Positions 29,038 through 38,320 of a stretch of DNA of 64,000 nt are shown here, in pieces. The translations under genes were made by a program, and so were the position numbers. The DNA is taken from contig NZ_VUYS01000008.1 in the NCBI RefSeq assembly GCF_008389435.1, forward strand, positions 94,084-158,083, read 5' to 3'. The first letter of the stretch is position 1, and each line of letters starts with the position of its first letter. The notes under the pieces were generated by a model. That model searched no databases and was not told the origin of the DNA. It was given only the letters and a program-made list of their open reading frames with translations. The DNA comes from Candidatus Nitrosocosmicus agrestis. Lineage in GTDB: Archaea; Thermoproteota; Nitrososphaeria; Nitrososphaerales; Nitrososphaeraceae.

Positions 29038-29217
29038 GTGAACAATTATGAACCCAATGATACCACCGATGAAGTTAATGTTTTTTGTATATTTTGTGGT
29101 AAGATTGTAGATGAAAATCAAGCATGGTCTCATATAGATGGGGATGCAAATATGGGTGTAAAAAAAATTGAATATTTTTGTAGTGAAGAACATAAAGCAG
29201 AATATTTTCAATCGTGA
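29038..29217 (+). CDS. small zinc-binding protein (59 aa)
   Basis: A frame from GTG 29038 to TGA 29217. The peptide has 'FCIFCGKIVDENQAWSH' and, 25 residues on, 'YFCSEEHKAEYF', giving a CxxC...C...H set resembling a treble-clef/TRASH-like metal site. The spacing of the last Cys and His in 'CSEEHKAEY' is typical of such small domains. Possibly a metal-sensing or protein-interaction module. It is divergent from the HNH-like gene, sharing its promoter region. Confidence 0.6.
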   Translation: MNNYEPNDTTDEVNVFCIFCGKIVDENQAWSHIDGDANMGVKKIEYFCSEEHKAEYFQS

Positions 29218-29381
29218 ATTTTTTTTCTTATACTCGTGTTGTTATCTAACTATTTTATCTGATCATTCGATGGCTCCGAGGGATAACATTTTTTAATCAT
29301 CAATATCATAAAAAATTTTCTTCATTGCCATAGGTTTTTGGAATTTTTCATTATTAAACCTAATGTTAATTAGTCTCGCAA

Positions 29382-29552
29382 TTATGAAAATTTTTCTACT
29401 AGTTCTATATGGCATTCATGGCCTCTATGTTCCTTGTCTATCATTTTTGCTTCCTCACTAGTAATAGGGAATTTCTCCTCCTCAAGATAAACTGAATCCT
29501 TTTCCAAAAGAACTATCTTGCATTTGTCGCAGATTAGTTGTTGTACTTTCAT
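29382..29552 (-). CDS. small Cys/His protein (56 aa)
   Basis: Encodes 'MKVQQLICDKCKIVLLEKDS' and ends 'HRGHECHIELVEKFS', a CxxC plus HxxxCH pattern that could hold one zinc. An upstream in-frame start exists (29600), but the ATG at 29552 is preferred because an A/T-rich TATA-like element 'aagtttaaaaaatt' lies about 20-33 bp upstream. Function unknown. Confidence 0.5.
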   Translation of the reverse strand: MKVQQLICDKCKIVLLEKDSVYLEEEKFPITSEEAKMIDKEHRGHECHIELVEKFS

Positions 29553-29795
29553 ATGATCCAACTGGAGTTTTAATTTTTTAAACTTTGTTGATATCAGCAA
29601 CTATAAAAGATATCATCCTTTCTCGTCATTTTTTTATGAGGTAAAATGTTTTCCAACAAAACAAATAGATTAAAATTGTAGTTAACTGCAAGTCCTTCTA
29701 CTCTAATTTCGACTTGTATACATTGGCATCAACGGTTTTGATAGACTGCCGCATAATTGAACCCTTAGTTTAGTTTGATTTATCCACTAAAACTG

Positions 29796-30149
29796 TTAGT
29801 ATGGATTTAGCAATTCAAATGGTCCCTCATATTGAATCAAACATAGGGATTTTTCTTCACAAACAAAAATATTTGAAACCGATTCATTTATGCAGTTTGC
29901 GCTATCTTGACAGTGATTGTTCTGATTGTTTAATTGTTCTAGGGATTGATTTTCGCACTTTGCGCTATCTTGACAGTGATTGTTCTGATAATTATCTTGG
30001 TTTACATCCGAGGTTTCTTGGTCCTTCATATCGTCAAAGGTATTAGCATAATTATCCTTATCCATCTTATTAGCAAAAGAGTAATTTGTATTTATACCTA
30101 TAAATAATGCAACCATAGTAATTAAAGTAATCATAATAATATTTTTCAT
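29796..30149 (-). CDS. small secreted protein with duplicated Cys repeat
   Basis: A 117-residue protein with an N-terminal signal peptide (residues 1-26, 'TNYSFA' at the cleavage region). The mature part contains two copies of 'NQNNHCQDSA(K/N)C' (the first reads YQNNHCQDSAKC), giving paired cysteines, then a third Cys-rich part 'FVCEEKSLCL'. At DNA level the repeat unit 'ttgcgctatcttgacagtga' occurs twice, at about 29896 and 29959. The cysteines may form disulfides outside the cell. No family recognised. Confidence 0.6.
   Translation of the reverse strand: MKNIIMITLITMVALFIGINTNYSFANKMDKDNYANTFDDMKDQETSDVNQDNYQNNHCQDSAKCENQSLEQLNNQNNHCQDSANCINESVSNIFVCEEKSLCLIQYEGPFELLNPY
29896..29989. repeat. 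two direct repeats inside the secreted-protein gene
   Basis: Two copies of a stretch of about 30 bp containing 'gcgctatcttgacagtgatt', starting near 29896 and 29959, 63 bp apart (21 codons, in frame). They encode the repeated Cys motif. The near-identity at DNA level suggests a recent tandem duplication. Confidence 0.75.
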
Positions 30150-30624
30150 AACTAAAGTTATACAGATTTTTTGATTTATTTAAAATTCTTAAAAAATTTT
30201 CGTACTTTTAAAACCGATTGTTGTAATACAATGATCTTCTATTAAATAGTAATTAAATAATTCTTTTATAGGATATTTACACAAATGGAGTTTATTAATA
30301 AATCTGAAAAATGATTTATAGATAGTTTTAACATGCTATTACTTGTTTTTAAAAAATTGCTAACGCATATAGATAAAAAAATCTTGTTAAAATTACCTAG
30401 GGAAAAATTTTATGATAATTTATCAACAATTCAAAGTTTATCATATAAATTAACTTAATTCTTTCAAAGGCAAAGTAAGGCATCGCTTATCATCGTAAAA
30501 CCTGTTGTCTTATCGAATGTCTTTCATATTATCGAAATCTGTTTTGTATTTTTTGTATATGCATCAATGAAATAGTATTAAATATAGATGACTAGGAATT
30601 ATTACTTGAGGTAACTGAGGAAAA
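30150..30624. other. intergenic, no gene recognised
   Basis: Very AT-rich spacer (many AAAAATT/TTTAAA runs) between divergent small genes. No readable gene, tRNA or repeat seen. Confidence 0.4.
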
Positions 30625-30897
30625 ATGCCACAAGCAAAAAAGATCTGTATTGTCTGTGAAAAAAATATTGATGTGGCAAGGGGAAATGAAATTAAACGTT
30701 GTACCCACTGCAATAATACAGTTTGTAATAAGCACTTTGACATTTGTAGGATTTGCGAAAAAGTGATCTGTGACAACGAATTGAGAAGTTGTGGTTCATG
30801 TTTGAAGGACCAATGTAAGAATTGTACTATAAAAACAAGAGATCCTAAAACCAACTCTATTTCTTTGTACTGTTTACACTGTTCAGCAGAAAAGTAA
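30625..30897 (+). CDS. Cys-rich multi-zinc-finger protein
   Basis: A 90-residue protein with about 14 cysteines in CxxC pairs ('CIVCEKN', 'CTHCNNTVCNKH', 'CRICEKVIC', 'CGSCLKDQCKNC', 'CLHC'). The spacing suggests three or four zinc sites of RING/FYVE-like or treble-clef type. Such small archaeal proteins may mediate protein contacts. Starts at ATG 30625 after 'gaggtaactgagg'. Monocistronic, convergent with the quinoprotein gene. Confidence 0.65.
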   Translation: MPQAKKICIVCEKNIDVARGNEIKRCTHCNNTVCNKHFDICRICEKVICDNELRSCGSCLKDQCKNCTIKTRDPKTNSISLYCLHCSAEK

Positions 30898-30919
30898 TTT
30901 GGATTAGTTTTCAATATAA

Positions 30920-32665
30920 CTATTTTAATCCAAAGGCCACTATTGAACCTCCAACATCATCATCATTACCCGGCAAGTTTACTTTGTCGGTGGGAACAAA
31001 TAGCATCCCATTGCCTATTGAAATACCGACTGGAGAGATGGCAGCACTAACATCATATTCCCACAATTTGGCACCTGAGGTTTTGTCAAGGGCTAAAACT
31101 ATGCCTGATCTTTTGTTTCCATCAAATTCTATGTATCCTGTATAAACCACTCCATTGGATACTGTAGGTGATACTCTGGGAGGGAATTTAGTATCTATCT
31201 TCCATTTTATGTCTCCATTTTTCAGGCTGATGGCATAAATAGTGCCATTTACAAGGCCCTGTTCGATTGAATCGTGTGGAGCTTCTTTATGTCCGCTTAA
31301 TCCATCAGTAAAGAAATTTAGACCCCGATTTGTAGCTGTGATGTACAAAGTATCATTATCAACCGCATGATAATTGTATACACCGTAAGACCAGGTCATT
31401 CCTGTTCCATCGGGTGAGGGAATCTTATCAATATCAATTTGTTTTCCTAACGTAGTCCACCAAATTTCTTTTCCAGTCTTTGCGTCCATAGCAATTAAAT
31501 TTCCGCCTTTATCGTGACCTATCACTAATTTTCTTTGAGTTCCATTATCAAATTTCACATTGCTAACACTGCTGCCCCAAGATGTATCCCAATCATGTGT
31601 ATCAGGCACTGCAATTTCCAGTACTGTCTCATGTGCAATGAATGGAGTTGACCAAATAATTTTGCCATTCTTTATGTCTATAGCAACCATATGATTTGAA
31701 TACAGATTAGGTGTCATCCTTGTACTTGCATTAAAATTCGGCGATGCACTGCCTAAGGGAATATAGGCAATTCCATTATCGCTATCTATGGACCCACCAG
31801 ACCAAGCAGTAGCCCCTCCATTTGGCGGATTTTTATCAGGATCAACCCAGTCACCTGAAGTGGTATCTATATTCCAGATAATTTCTCCATTGGTTCTATT
31901 CAAAGCTGTTACGTTTCCCTTTACATAGCCTTCACCTGGAGGTAATCCGCTTCCTCCGGAACCAGCCAAAACGTAATCATTCCAAATAAGAGGTGGAGAG
32001 TTAATAGCATAACCTAAACTGGTATCACCCAATTTGGGAGATTCCCATAGTATATCTCCGTTTGAAGCATCAATTGCAACTATTTTTGCCTCTGTACCCA
32101 CCGTTGAGTAAATAATGCCGTCCGAGAAATACAGCCCCATTGTTGGTCCACCGTTAGTTTCAGTTTTCCATTTTAATTTACCTGTAGAAAGATCTATAGC
32201 AAATACATTGCCAAGATAGTCTTGAAAGTAGCCCTCATCGTTAATTATAAGTGGAGGCTCTTGAATTTCAACCGTATTATTAAATCTCCATTTTATAACC
32301 AGCTCATCAACATTGGATTTACCTATATCGGTTTGATTACTATTCCTTGTTCCAAAAATGTCATGATTAATAAAAATCCAATTATTCTTGTTAATTTGCT
32401 CCATCCCAGTCTCAAAAGTCTGAGGAGATCTTTGTTGATTACTTGAGGAAGTTACTGATGACTTTTTCTCGTTTGGATTGTCATTATCAACTTCAGAACC
32501 AATAGTGACGAATCCTGGGATGTGTTGCAAGTTGTTTTGAGCATATCCAGAAGAAAAAAATGATGATCCCAAGACCAAAAAGGCTGATGTCATGACAAAA
32601 AATAATATTATAGTGTTACGCGTATTATGTACAAAATACTTTTTCACTAAACTTTTAACGACCAC
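30920..32665 (-). CDS. secreted PQQ-type beta-propeller dehydrogenase-like protein
   Basis: A 581-residue exported protein with an N-terminal signal/anchor (about 18-42, ending 'SSGYAQ') and an eight-bladed PQQ-repeat propeller, seen as recurring 'GxIxWxxxT/S' and 'vxAlDxxxGxxxW' units ('IDASNGDILWES', 'IDIKNGKIIWST', 'LDKTSGAKLWEYD'). Related proteins include methanol/alcohol dehydrogenases, but I do not see their vicinal-disulfide CC, so catalysis is not assured. It could be a quinoprotein oxidising alcohols outside the cell or a structural propeller. Monocistronic. Confidence 0.8.
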   Translation of the reverse strand: MVVKSLVKKYFVHNTRNTIILFFVMTSAFLVLGSSFFSSGYAQNNLQHIPGFVTIGSEVDNDNPNEKKSSVTSSSNQQRSPQTFETGMEQINKNNWIFINHDIFGTRNSNQTDIGKSNVDELVIKWRFNNTVEIQEPPLIINDEGYFQDYLGNVFAIDLSTGKLKWKTETNGGPTMGLYFSDGIIYSTVGTEAKIVAIDASNGDILWESPKLGDTSLGYAINSPPLIWNDYVLAGSGGSGLPPGEGYVKGNVTALNRTNGEIIWNIDTTSGDWVDPDKNPPNGGATAWSGGSIDSDNGIAYIPLGSASPNFNASTRMTPNLYSNHMVAIDIKNGKIIWSTPFIAHETVLEIAVPDTHDWDTSWGSSVSNVKFDNGTQRKLVIGHDKGGNLIAMDAKTGKEIWWTTLGKQIDIDKIPSPDGTGMTWSYGVYNYHAVDNDTLYITATNRGLNFFTDGLSGHKEAPHDSIEQGLVNGTIYAISLKNGDIKWKIDTKFPPRVSPTVSNGVVYTGYIEFDGNKRSGIVLALDKTSGAKLWEYDVSAAISPVGISIGNGMLFVPTDKVNLPGNDDDVGGSIVAFGLK

Positions 32666-33763
32666 CTTTGATAAAATTCTTATTTTTTTAATTTTGATAT
32701 GTCAAAGTAATTGCTTTTCTATGTAGAATTTTTGTCGATAAATTTACTTAATTTTAATTCATACGTATTTGTAGTAGATCTATTTAGTATTCATAAAGAT
32801 TTTGAGTGAAAAGGTTGCCGTTTTTACTATTGAATGCATTGGAATCTATAGATGTCCACTCGATCCATCACTGTCAATAGGTAACTTATTGATATTTGGA
32901 ATTTGGAGTTAAATAATCATTATTGCGTTGCGTTTTTTTAAATACTTCAATTTCCCAAAAGCCGCCAACTAGTATTACTTCCTTTATTTTGGGAATCTTT
33001 TCATCATGGCTTTTTCTCAGATGTTTGTTTATTACACTGACTCGAAAATGAAATTTCACTTCTTAGACACCTGAGCCTCTTTTCTGGGTTAAAAATATGA
33101 GCAGATAGAATTAACTCAAGATCCAAAAATAGGATTTCTTGCAAAACCTTGAAATAATGCGGTAATCAAGTTCTCGCAATTATTTTCAGATACATGTTGT
33201 CAAGTTAATTTGAGTCAATCGAAACCATGGCCAAAGAAGATTCTAAATTGAAAATTAATTGCTGGACTATTATGACCCTAAACAAATAAAAAAACAACTG
33301 TAGAAGTATACAAACATAATATATCCATTTGATGGCTTATTTATCTAAAGTCGTCCAAATTTATATAGAGAAACTCATTACAATTCCAATTCAAAATGCG
33401 GTTGCAATATGAATTAGTGTGGCTGCCAAAACAGTATAATGTGAATACAAACCATGACCTGACCAAATATAATCCACACTGATGATAATTACCTTAGGAA
33501 ATTATACTGTATTTTGTGTCAGGTAGTGTCATTAGTGCATCACCAACTATTATGACATTATAACAAAGATACTTCTCTGCGAAAGGTAAAACCCATCCTA
33601 AGTTTTTCCATGGGATTTGCCATGAGGATTTATTGATAAAAAAATTATGAATTACTTAAATAATTAGCTAATAGAATGGAAAAACAAACAAAAAGTATTG
33701 GCCAATGTTGGAATTCTTCCTTCAAAGGCCGATCTATAAAAAGGATGATTTTCCTTTTTTATT
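32666..33763. other. long intergenic region, no gene recognised
   Basis: About 1.1 kb without a convincing gene. I see only short frames and one modest inverted repeat: 'aaaacagtataat' near 33428 and 'attatactgtatttt' near 33499, about 12-bp arms. It could be an old, erased gene or a regulatory region for the divergent quinoprotein and DoxX genes. Confidence 0.4.
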
Positions 33764-34189
33764 ATGCAGATCGAAAAGATTTCAGCTTTCTCACCATTAC
33801 CTATAAGAATAATGGCAGGAGTGGCCTTCATACTTCATGGTATGCCAAAATTTAATGATTTATTGGGAACTCAGGGTTTTTTTGCCTCTGTTGGCATCCC
33901 GGCTGATTTGGCACTTTTAATAGGATTATTAGAAGTAATCGGTGGAATTTTGCTAATAGTTGGTTTAGTTACTAGGGTAGTGGCAATATTGTTCGCAGTT
34001 GAAATGATGTGCGCTATCTTGATAGTAAAAGCAGGGAATAGCTTTATGGGACAAGGGGGTTTTGAAGTTGATTTGTTGTTAATGTCCATTTCGATTAGTC
34101 TTGCGATCTCCGGGCCTGGGAGATTATCGATAGAAAAGGAGATAATCAAGCGGGAAATATTTCCTAAAATTTCGTATAAAAAAAGATAA
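33764..34189 (+). CDS. DoxX family membrane protein
   Basis: A 141-residue four-helix membrane protein of the DoxX/DoxD family, with the typical opening 'PIRIMAGVAFILHGMPKF' and 'GLLEVIGGILLIVGL'. DoxX-type proteins are tied to quinone/thiosulfate or thiol redox chemistry in some organisms. The exact role here is unknown. Starts at ATG 33764 and is monocistronic. Confidence 0.85.
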   Translation: MQIEKISAFSPLPIRIMAGVAFILHGMPKFNDLLGTQGFFASVGIPADLALLIGLLEVIGGILLIVGLVTRVVAILFAVEMMCAILIVKAGNSFMGQGGFEVDLLLMSISISLAISGPGRLSIEKEIIKREIFPKISYKKR

Positions 34190-34735
34190 TATATAGCACA
34201 TAAAGAATCGTTAACAAAATGTTCAGCGAAAAAAATCGCGATAATTCATCAGCCTTTTGACAACTTAATATCCTCCCAAAAAAGAGATAAAATAAAGTAA
34301 ATGATACGGCCGGAAAAAACCATCTATCTATTTTTTCTTTCTAAAGTATTAGTGGTTTTTTCAAATTTATTTGTCAGATCTTGAGTAGTTGTTAAAATGT
34401 CTATCGTATTTGCTGTGAGCAAAATAAAAATCTGTATTTTTCCACACGACTATATCATTTTTTGGTATCGATCTAGAGGTGTGAATCATAATTCTGCAAA
34501 GCAAAATGGTGTTTATTTATGTCTGATTAATAGGGCATAATGCTCGATGGAATACATCTGTAATGACTTTTACATATCTCCTCAAAAATGGAACTCAGCG
34601 TCGATTTTTTGGTTCTCCAACTATGATTACACTTCGTTCAGCGAAAGAACTGTGAACTTGTTTATCTAATGATGAACTCTGAAATTCTGATATCATTGTA
34701 ACAGAGAGGGAACTGAAAATCAAAAAGAAATAAGG
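34190..34735. other. intergenic, no gene recognised
   Basis: About 550 bp of AT-rich DNA between DoxX and the tRNA. No gene, repeat or tRNA remnant recognised. Confidence 0.4.
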
Positions 34736-34827
34736 TGGACCGGGTGGGATTTGAACCCACGACCACCTACGTTTCCTCTGCCTTTAGCATGCAAGGCAGG
34801 TATTCTACCAGTCTAAACTACCGGCCC
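34736..34827 (-). tRNA. tRNA-Ala (TGC) with probable intron after position 37
   Basis: On the minus strand the acceptor GGGCCGG pairs with CCGGTCC. The T-arm is GTGGG-TTCAAAT-CCCAC and the discriminator is A. The anticodon loop reads CTTGCA, giving anticodon TGC. The 5' anticodon stem CCTGC pairs with GTAGG only if about 18 nt (TGCTAAAGGCAGAGGAAA) are removed after position 37, the canonical archaeal intron site. The 92-nt gene then gives a 74-nt mature tRNA. CCA is not encoded. The intron boundaries are inferred from pairing. Confidence 0.85.
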
Positions 34828-34941
34828 ATCTATAATGATTTATTCAAGAGTGTTATTGGTTCTATTTTATTGTTTTTATAATATGGAGAATTGATCTAGC
34901 TTTTCCAAATCTATTAAATATTCAAACGCTGTAAATAAAGT

Positions 34942-35790
34942 ATGGGTAAAGATTATGCCAACAAGGACGTACTTTGCGAGACTGATTGGGTTAACGATAA
35001 TCTGAATAATCCAGACATAAAAATATTGGAAGTGGATTACGATGTTGAAAATGCCTATAAAGAGGGTCATATTCCGAACGCATACATGGTTTGGTGGAGA
35101 AAAGATATCAATGATGATTCCACTAGAGATATTATAAATAAGCAACAATTTGAGCAACTCATGTCCCGTTTGGGTGTTAAGAAAAGTGATGAGTTATTAC
35201 TTTATGGTGATTTTAACAATTGGTTTGCTGCCTTTGCTTTTTGGGTATTCAAATATTTTGGTCATGAGAAAATCAAAATAATTAACGGTGGGAGAAAAAA
35301 GTGGGAAAGTGAAAATAGACCGTACACAAAAGATGAACCACCTCAAAATCAAAGTGTTTACAAGGCGTCTGCACCAGACGAGGGTGTTCGCGCATATTTG
35401 GAGGATGTAAAACGCGCGCTTCGAAAACAGGAAGTCGGGTTAGTAGACGTGAGATCCCCAAAGGAATTCAAAGGTGAGATTACTGCACCTCCTGAATATC
35501 CAATGGAACATGCCCAACGAGGGGGTCATATCCCAGGAGCGAAAAACATACCTTGGGTTCAAGCGTTAAACGATGATGGCACTTTTAAATCTGCTGAAGA
35601 ACTTGAAAAATTATACCAAGGACATGAATTAAACCCTGATCAGCATATAATAACATATTGCAGAATAGGAGAACGTTCCTCACATACTTGGTTTGTATTA
35701 AAGTATTTGCTGGGATATCCCTCTGTAAAAAATTATGATGGTTCATGGACGGAATGGGGAAATATGATTGGCAATCCAATAGAAAAATAG
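34942..35790 (+). CDS. two-domain rhodanese (sulfurtransferase)
   Basis: A 282-residue protein with two rhodanese domains (about 10-130 and 150-280). The active-site cysteine is Cys240 in 'YCRIGERSSHTWF'. The first domain has no cysteine at the corresponding loop ('YGDFNNWFAAF') and is structural. The CRIGER loop is typical of thiosulfate:cyanide-type sulfurtransferases. It may handle sulfane sulfur. Starts at ATG 34942; an unrelated small gene follows after 19 bp. Confidence 0.92.
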   Translation: MGKDYANKDVLCETDWVNDNLNNPDIKILEVDYDVENAYKEGHIPNAYMVWWRKDINDDSTRDIINKQQFEQLMSRLGVKKSDELLLYGDFNNWFAAFAFWVFKYFGHEKIKIINGGRKKWESENRPYTKDEPPQNQSVYKASAPDEGVRAYLEDVKRALRKQEVGLVDVRSPKEFKGEITAPPEYPMEHAQRGGHIPGAKNIPWVQALNDDGTFKSAEELEKLYQGHELNPDQHIITYCRIGERSSHTWFVLKYLLGYPSVKNYDGSWTEWGNMIGNPIEK

Positions 35791-35809
35791 GATTGATTAT
35801 AGACTAAAA

Positions 35810-36139
35810 ATGAGTGACAACTCCAGCACTTCATTTTCAATGGATGATCCTATTAGAAAAGGAAGGTTCTATTTTATATTCGAAGACAATCACTCTTATA
35901 TTTTGTATGATAAAACAAAAAGAGGCCTGGAAATAAAAGATACTTTTACTGAAGAGCAGACAGGAATCACGTTAGAAAAAGGTATTATTTATGATATGGA
36001 TGGAAGGGGTCATAAGGTACCCATAAGGTGGCTATATCCAAAGTCAAAATATGATCTTGATCATGTCTTAGAAGCTGCCGAAAGAATGGAAAAAAAATAT
36101 CGTGAAATAAGGGAATTGACATGTCCTGATAGCGACTAG
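35810..36139 (+). CDS. hypothetical protein, rhodanese operon
   Basis: A 109-residue protein of beta strands and a C-terminal helix ('HVLEAAERMEKKYREIREL'). No family recognised. It lies 19 bp after the rhodanese gene and 57 bp before the ferredoxin gene, so a shared transcript and a role in sulfur or redox metabolism are possible. Starts at ATG 35810. Confidence 0.65.
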   Translation: MSDNSSTSFSMDDPIRKGRFYFIFEDNHSYILYDKTKRGLEIKDTFTEEQTGITLEKGIIYDMDGRGHKVPIRWLYPKSKYDLDHVLEAAERMEKKYREIRELTCPDSD

Positions 36140-36196
36140 AGAACTTTTTTAAAACAAATAACTTTTAATATCCTTATTGGGGAGTACTGGTATTCA

Positions 36197-37231
36197 ATGT
36201 CTCTGTTGCTATCAGACAAGGTCTGGGTAATGCTATCTGAAGTTGCAAAAAGAGGTATTTATCCAACTCACGGGGCAAAATTAGGAATTTACCGTTTGCC
36301 TGTTGATCTTTATGGACAGTCGGAAATGAGTGGGATTATGAATGAACTCAAATCTTTTGGATATACTTTGGACACATTCGCAGATCGAGTTTTTGTCACA
36401 AAAAAGTGGGTAGAAAAAGAATTCGATATCTTTACAAATCAAGAGCAATCTGCAGAACTCTATGTAACCGTTGAAATTGTTACTGGAGAAGTCTTGGATT
36501 TAATATATCAAATTAGACCGATAGAGGCATTTGGAGACTTTTACTGGGTTAAGAATTATAGGCAAAAAGCCGATATTAATGCTAAAATTATAATCGATAA
36601 TATCTTGAGAAATACAAAAATTGGCCAGAAACTGATTGGATATTATCAAAAGATTCAGAAATTATCTCAAGAAGAAGCCATTAAAAAATTGGAACAAATT
36701 ACACCCCTGGCCAATTCATCGAAGAATCTTGCAGATGATAAAAAACCTTTGACTGCATCGTCACCTCCTCCTCAAAATGCATCGCAAAAGCTGGAAACAC
36801 CTGTCGCAGAAGTGTCGCCTCCTCAACCACAAGCGGAAACTCCAGTAACCGTTCCTTTATCGGAAAATACGACGCTTCAATTGACCGGTACTGGAACTAA
36901 TCATACCGCCGCTGAAGGTCCTATAGATGTAGGGTTTAAATCCTCCAGACAGCCTGCCGGAAAGTTTCAGGGAATTCAAGTATGGGGACCGTACGATGCT
37001 CCGGGTCAGTTAGGTATTTGGGGAACAGATGTTTGTGTAGATTTTGATATTTGTGTATCAGATGGTGCTTGTATTGACGCATGTCCTGTTAACGTATATG
37101 AATGGTTGGATACGCCAGGTCATCCTGCATCAGAAAGAAAGCCATTTATGATTAGAGAAAAAGACTGCATATTTTGTCTGGCTTGTGAAAACGTGTGCCC
37201 TCCTCAGGCAATAAAAATATTTAAAAAGTAA
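36197..37231 (+). CDS. long ferredoxin with N-terminal extra domain
   Basis: A 344-residue protein. Residues 1 to about 165 form an unrecognised alpha/beta domain, and about 170-230 is a Pro/Gln-rich linker. The C-terminal 110 residues resemble the thermoacidophile (Sulfolobus-type) di-cluster ferredoxin: 'CVSDGACIDACPVN' for a 3Fe-4S or 4Fe-4S site and 'CIFCLACENVCPP' for a 4Fe-4S site. Normal ferredoxins of this type are about 100 residues, so the N-terminal domain is an addition that may target it to a partner. Starts at ATG 36197. Confidence 0.82.
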   Translation: MSLLLSDKVWVMLSEVAKRGIYPTHGAKLGIYRLPVDLYGQSEMSGIMNELKSFGYTLDTFADRVFVTKKWVEKEFDIFTNQEQSAELYVTVEIVTGEVLDLIYQIRPIEAFGDFYWVKNYRQKADINAKIIIDNILRNTKIGQKLIGYYQKIQKLSQEEAIKKLEQITPLANSSKNLADDKKPLTASSPPPQNASQKLETPVAEVSPPQPQAETPVTVPLSENTTLQLTGTGTNHTAAEGPIDVGFKSSRQPAGKFQGIQVWGPYDAPGQLGIWGTDVCVDFDICVSDGACIDACPVNVYEWLDTPGHPASERKPFMIREKDCIFCLACENVCPPQAIKIFKK

Positions 37232-37245
37232 AATCACATCTGGAA

Positions 37246-37998
37246 TTAATTATTTTTTTTATTTTGCTCTTTTGTGTATTTGTAGATGCGATATGAAAGG
37301 TTGTTATTAAATTTCATAGTCGATGTCCACTTTGAATTGTTATCATAAAGTGTAACTAAAGATTTCTTTAATGAACTGTCTATGTTATTATAGGCGTTTT
37401 CACCCACTACTATTTCGTTTGGGTAGGCCACCGAGGTTATTTTAGCTGCGATACTGATGCTAAACCCGATCAAATCTATATGTGCATGGTTGATGTTCTT
37501 ACCATATAGTATAACCAAGGCTGAACCATATTCGATGCCTATTTTTATGGCAATTTCACCTAAAGAATGCTGGCGAAAGATGGGATTAACTCCTTTAGTT
37601 ATTGTTTCCTGTATGTGCGTTGCGCATTCCAATGAATGTTGGATTGCTTGGTTGGGATTGAAATCCGAAGGAAACAAAGCAATTACTGCATCGCCAACAA
37701 ATTTTAATACATATCCGCCAAACTTAACTACCGCAAGACTAATCTCTTGGGAAAAAATCTGAATTATTAAAGATAGGTTCGCCGGTGATATGTCCCGTGA
37801 CATTTGAGTGGAACCTGCAATATCTACATACATTACGACTATATTAGCGTTAGAGTTTACTTTTCGTTGTAAAAATTTTCTACAAGAGTCTGTAGATAAA
37901 TCGATGAACAAACCATTATTTTCAATGCTAAGTGCAACCCTTTGCTGTATGCCTTTCAAAAAGGTAGAATCATCATCTTCTTGGTTTGGCAATTGCAA
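37246..37998 (-). CDS. class III cyclase-like protein, degenerate active site
   Basis: A 250-residue protein with one class III nucleotidyl-cyclase domain. The two metal aspartates are kept (Asp59 in 'MYVDIAGST', Asp103 in 'FVGDAVIALF'), but the transition-state Asn...Arg pair is replaced by Ser...Lys in 'SISIAAKITS'. It may be a pseudoenzyme or a partner subunit for the intact cyclase at 11679-12398. It has no sensor domain. Convergent with the ferredoxin gene, 14 bp apart. Confidence 0.72.
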   Translation of the reverse strand: MQLPNQEDDDSTFLKGIQQRVALSIENNGLFIDLSTDSCRKFLQRKVNSNANIVVMYVDIAGSTQMSRDISPANLSLIIQIFSQEISLAVVKFGGYVLKFVGDAVIALFPSDFNPNQAIQHSLECATHIQETITKGVNPIFRQHSLGEIAIKIGIEYGSALVILYGKNINHAHIDLIGFSISIAAKITSVAYPNEIVVGENAYNNIDSSLKKSLVTLYDNNSKWTSTMKFNNNLSYRIYKYTKEQNKKNN

Positions 37999-38320
37999 TA
38001 CAAATTATTGTGTCAAGTGATTTATAGTTTGATGTATCTTGATTAACCATACTGTTCGCTTTGATAAAAAGTTGGTTATGTACCGCAATCAAAAGTTATT
38101 TTCATTTCGCCATGTTTATATCAATCCAGAATTTGAATTAACAGGAAAGTTTGTTAATTTAAACATTATGAAATATTTGCTACATGACAAGAGGAATATT
38201 TGTTCCAAAATACCATATAATTATCAAATTTTGGAAAAAGTAAAGTAGTTGCCTAGCCTCATTTAGTATCGATGATTGTTTTAACGCTATTTCTCTGACT
38301 TAGGCCATAAATAGGGGATA

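Noticed and set aside
38039..38248. 69-codon open frame from a TTG
   Set aside because: Weak start, no motif, located between two divergent genes in AT-rich DNA; likely chance.
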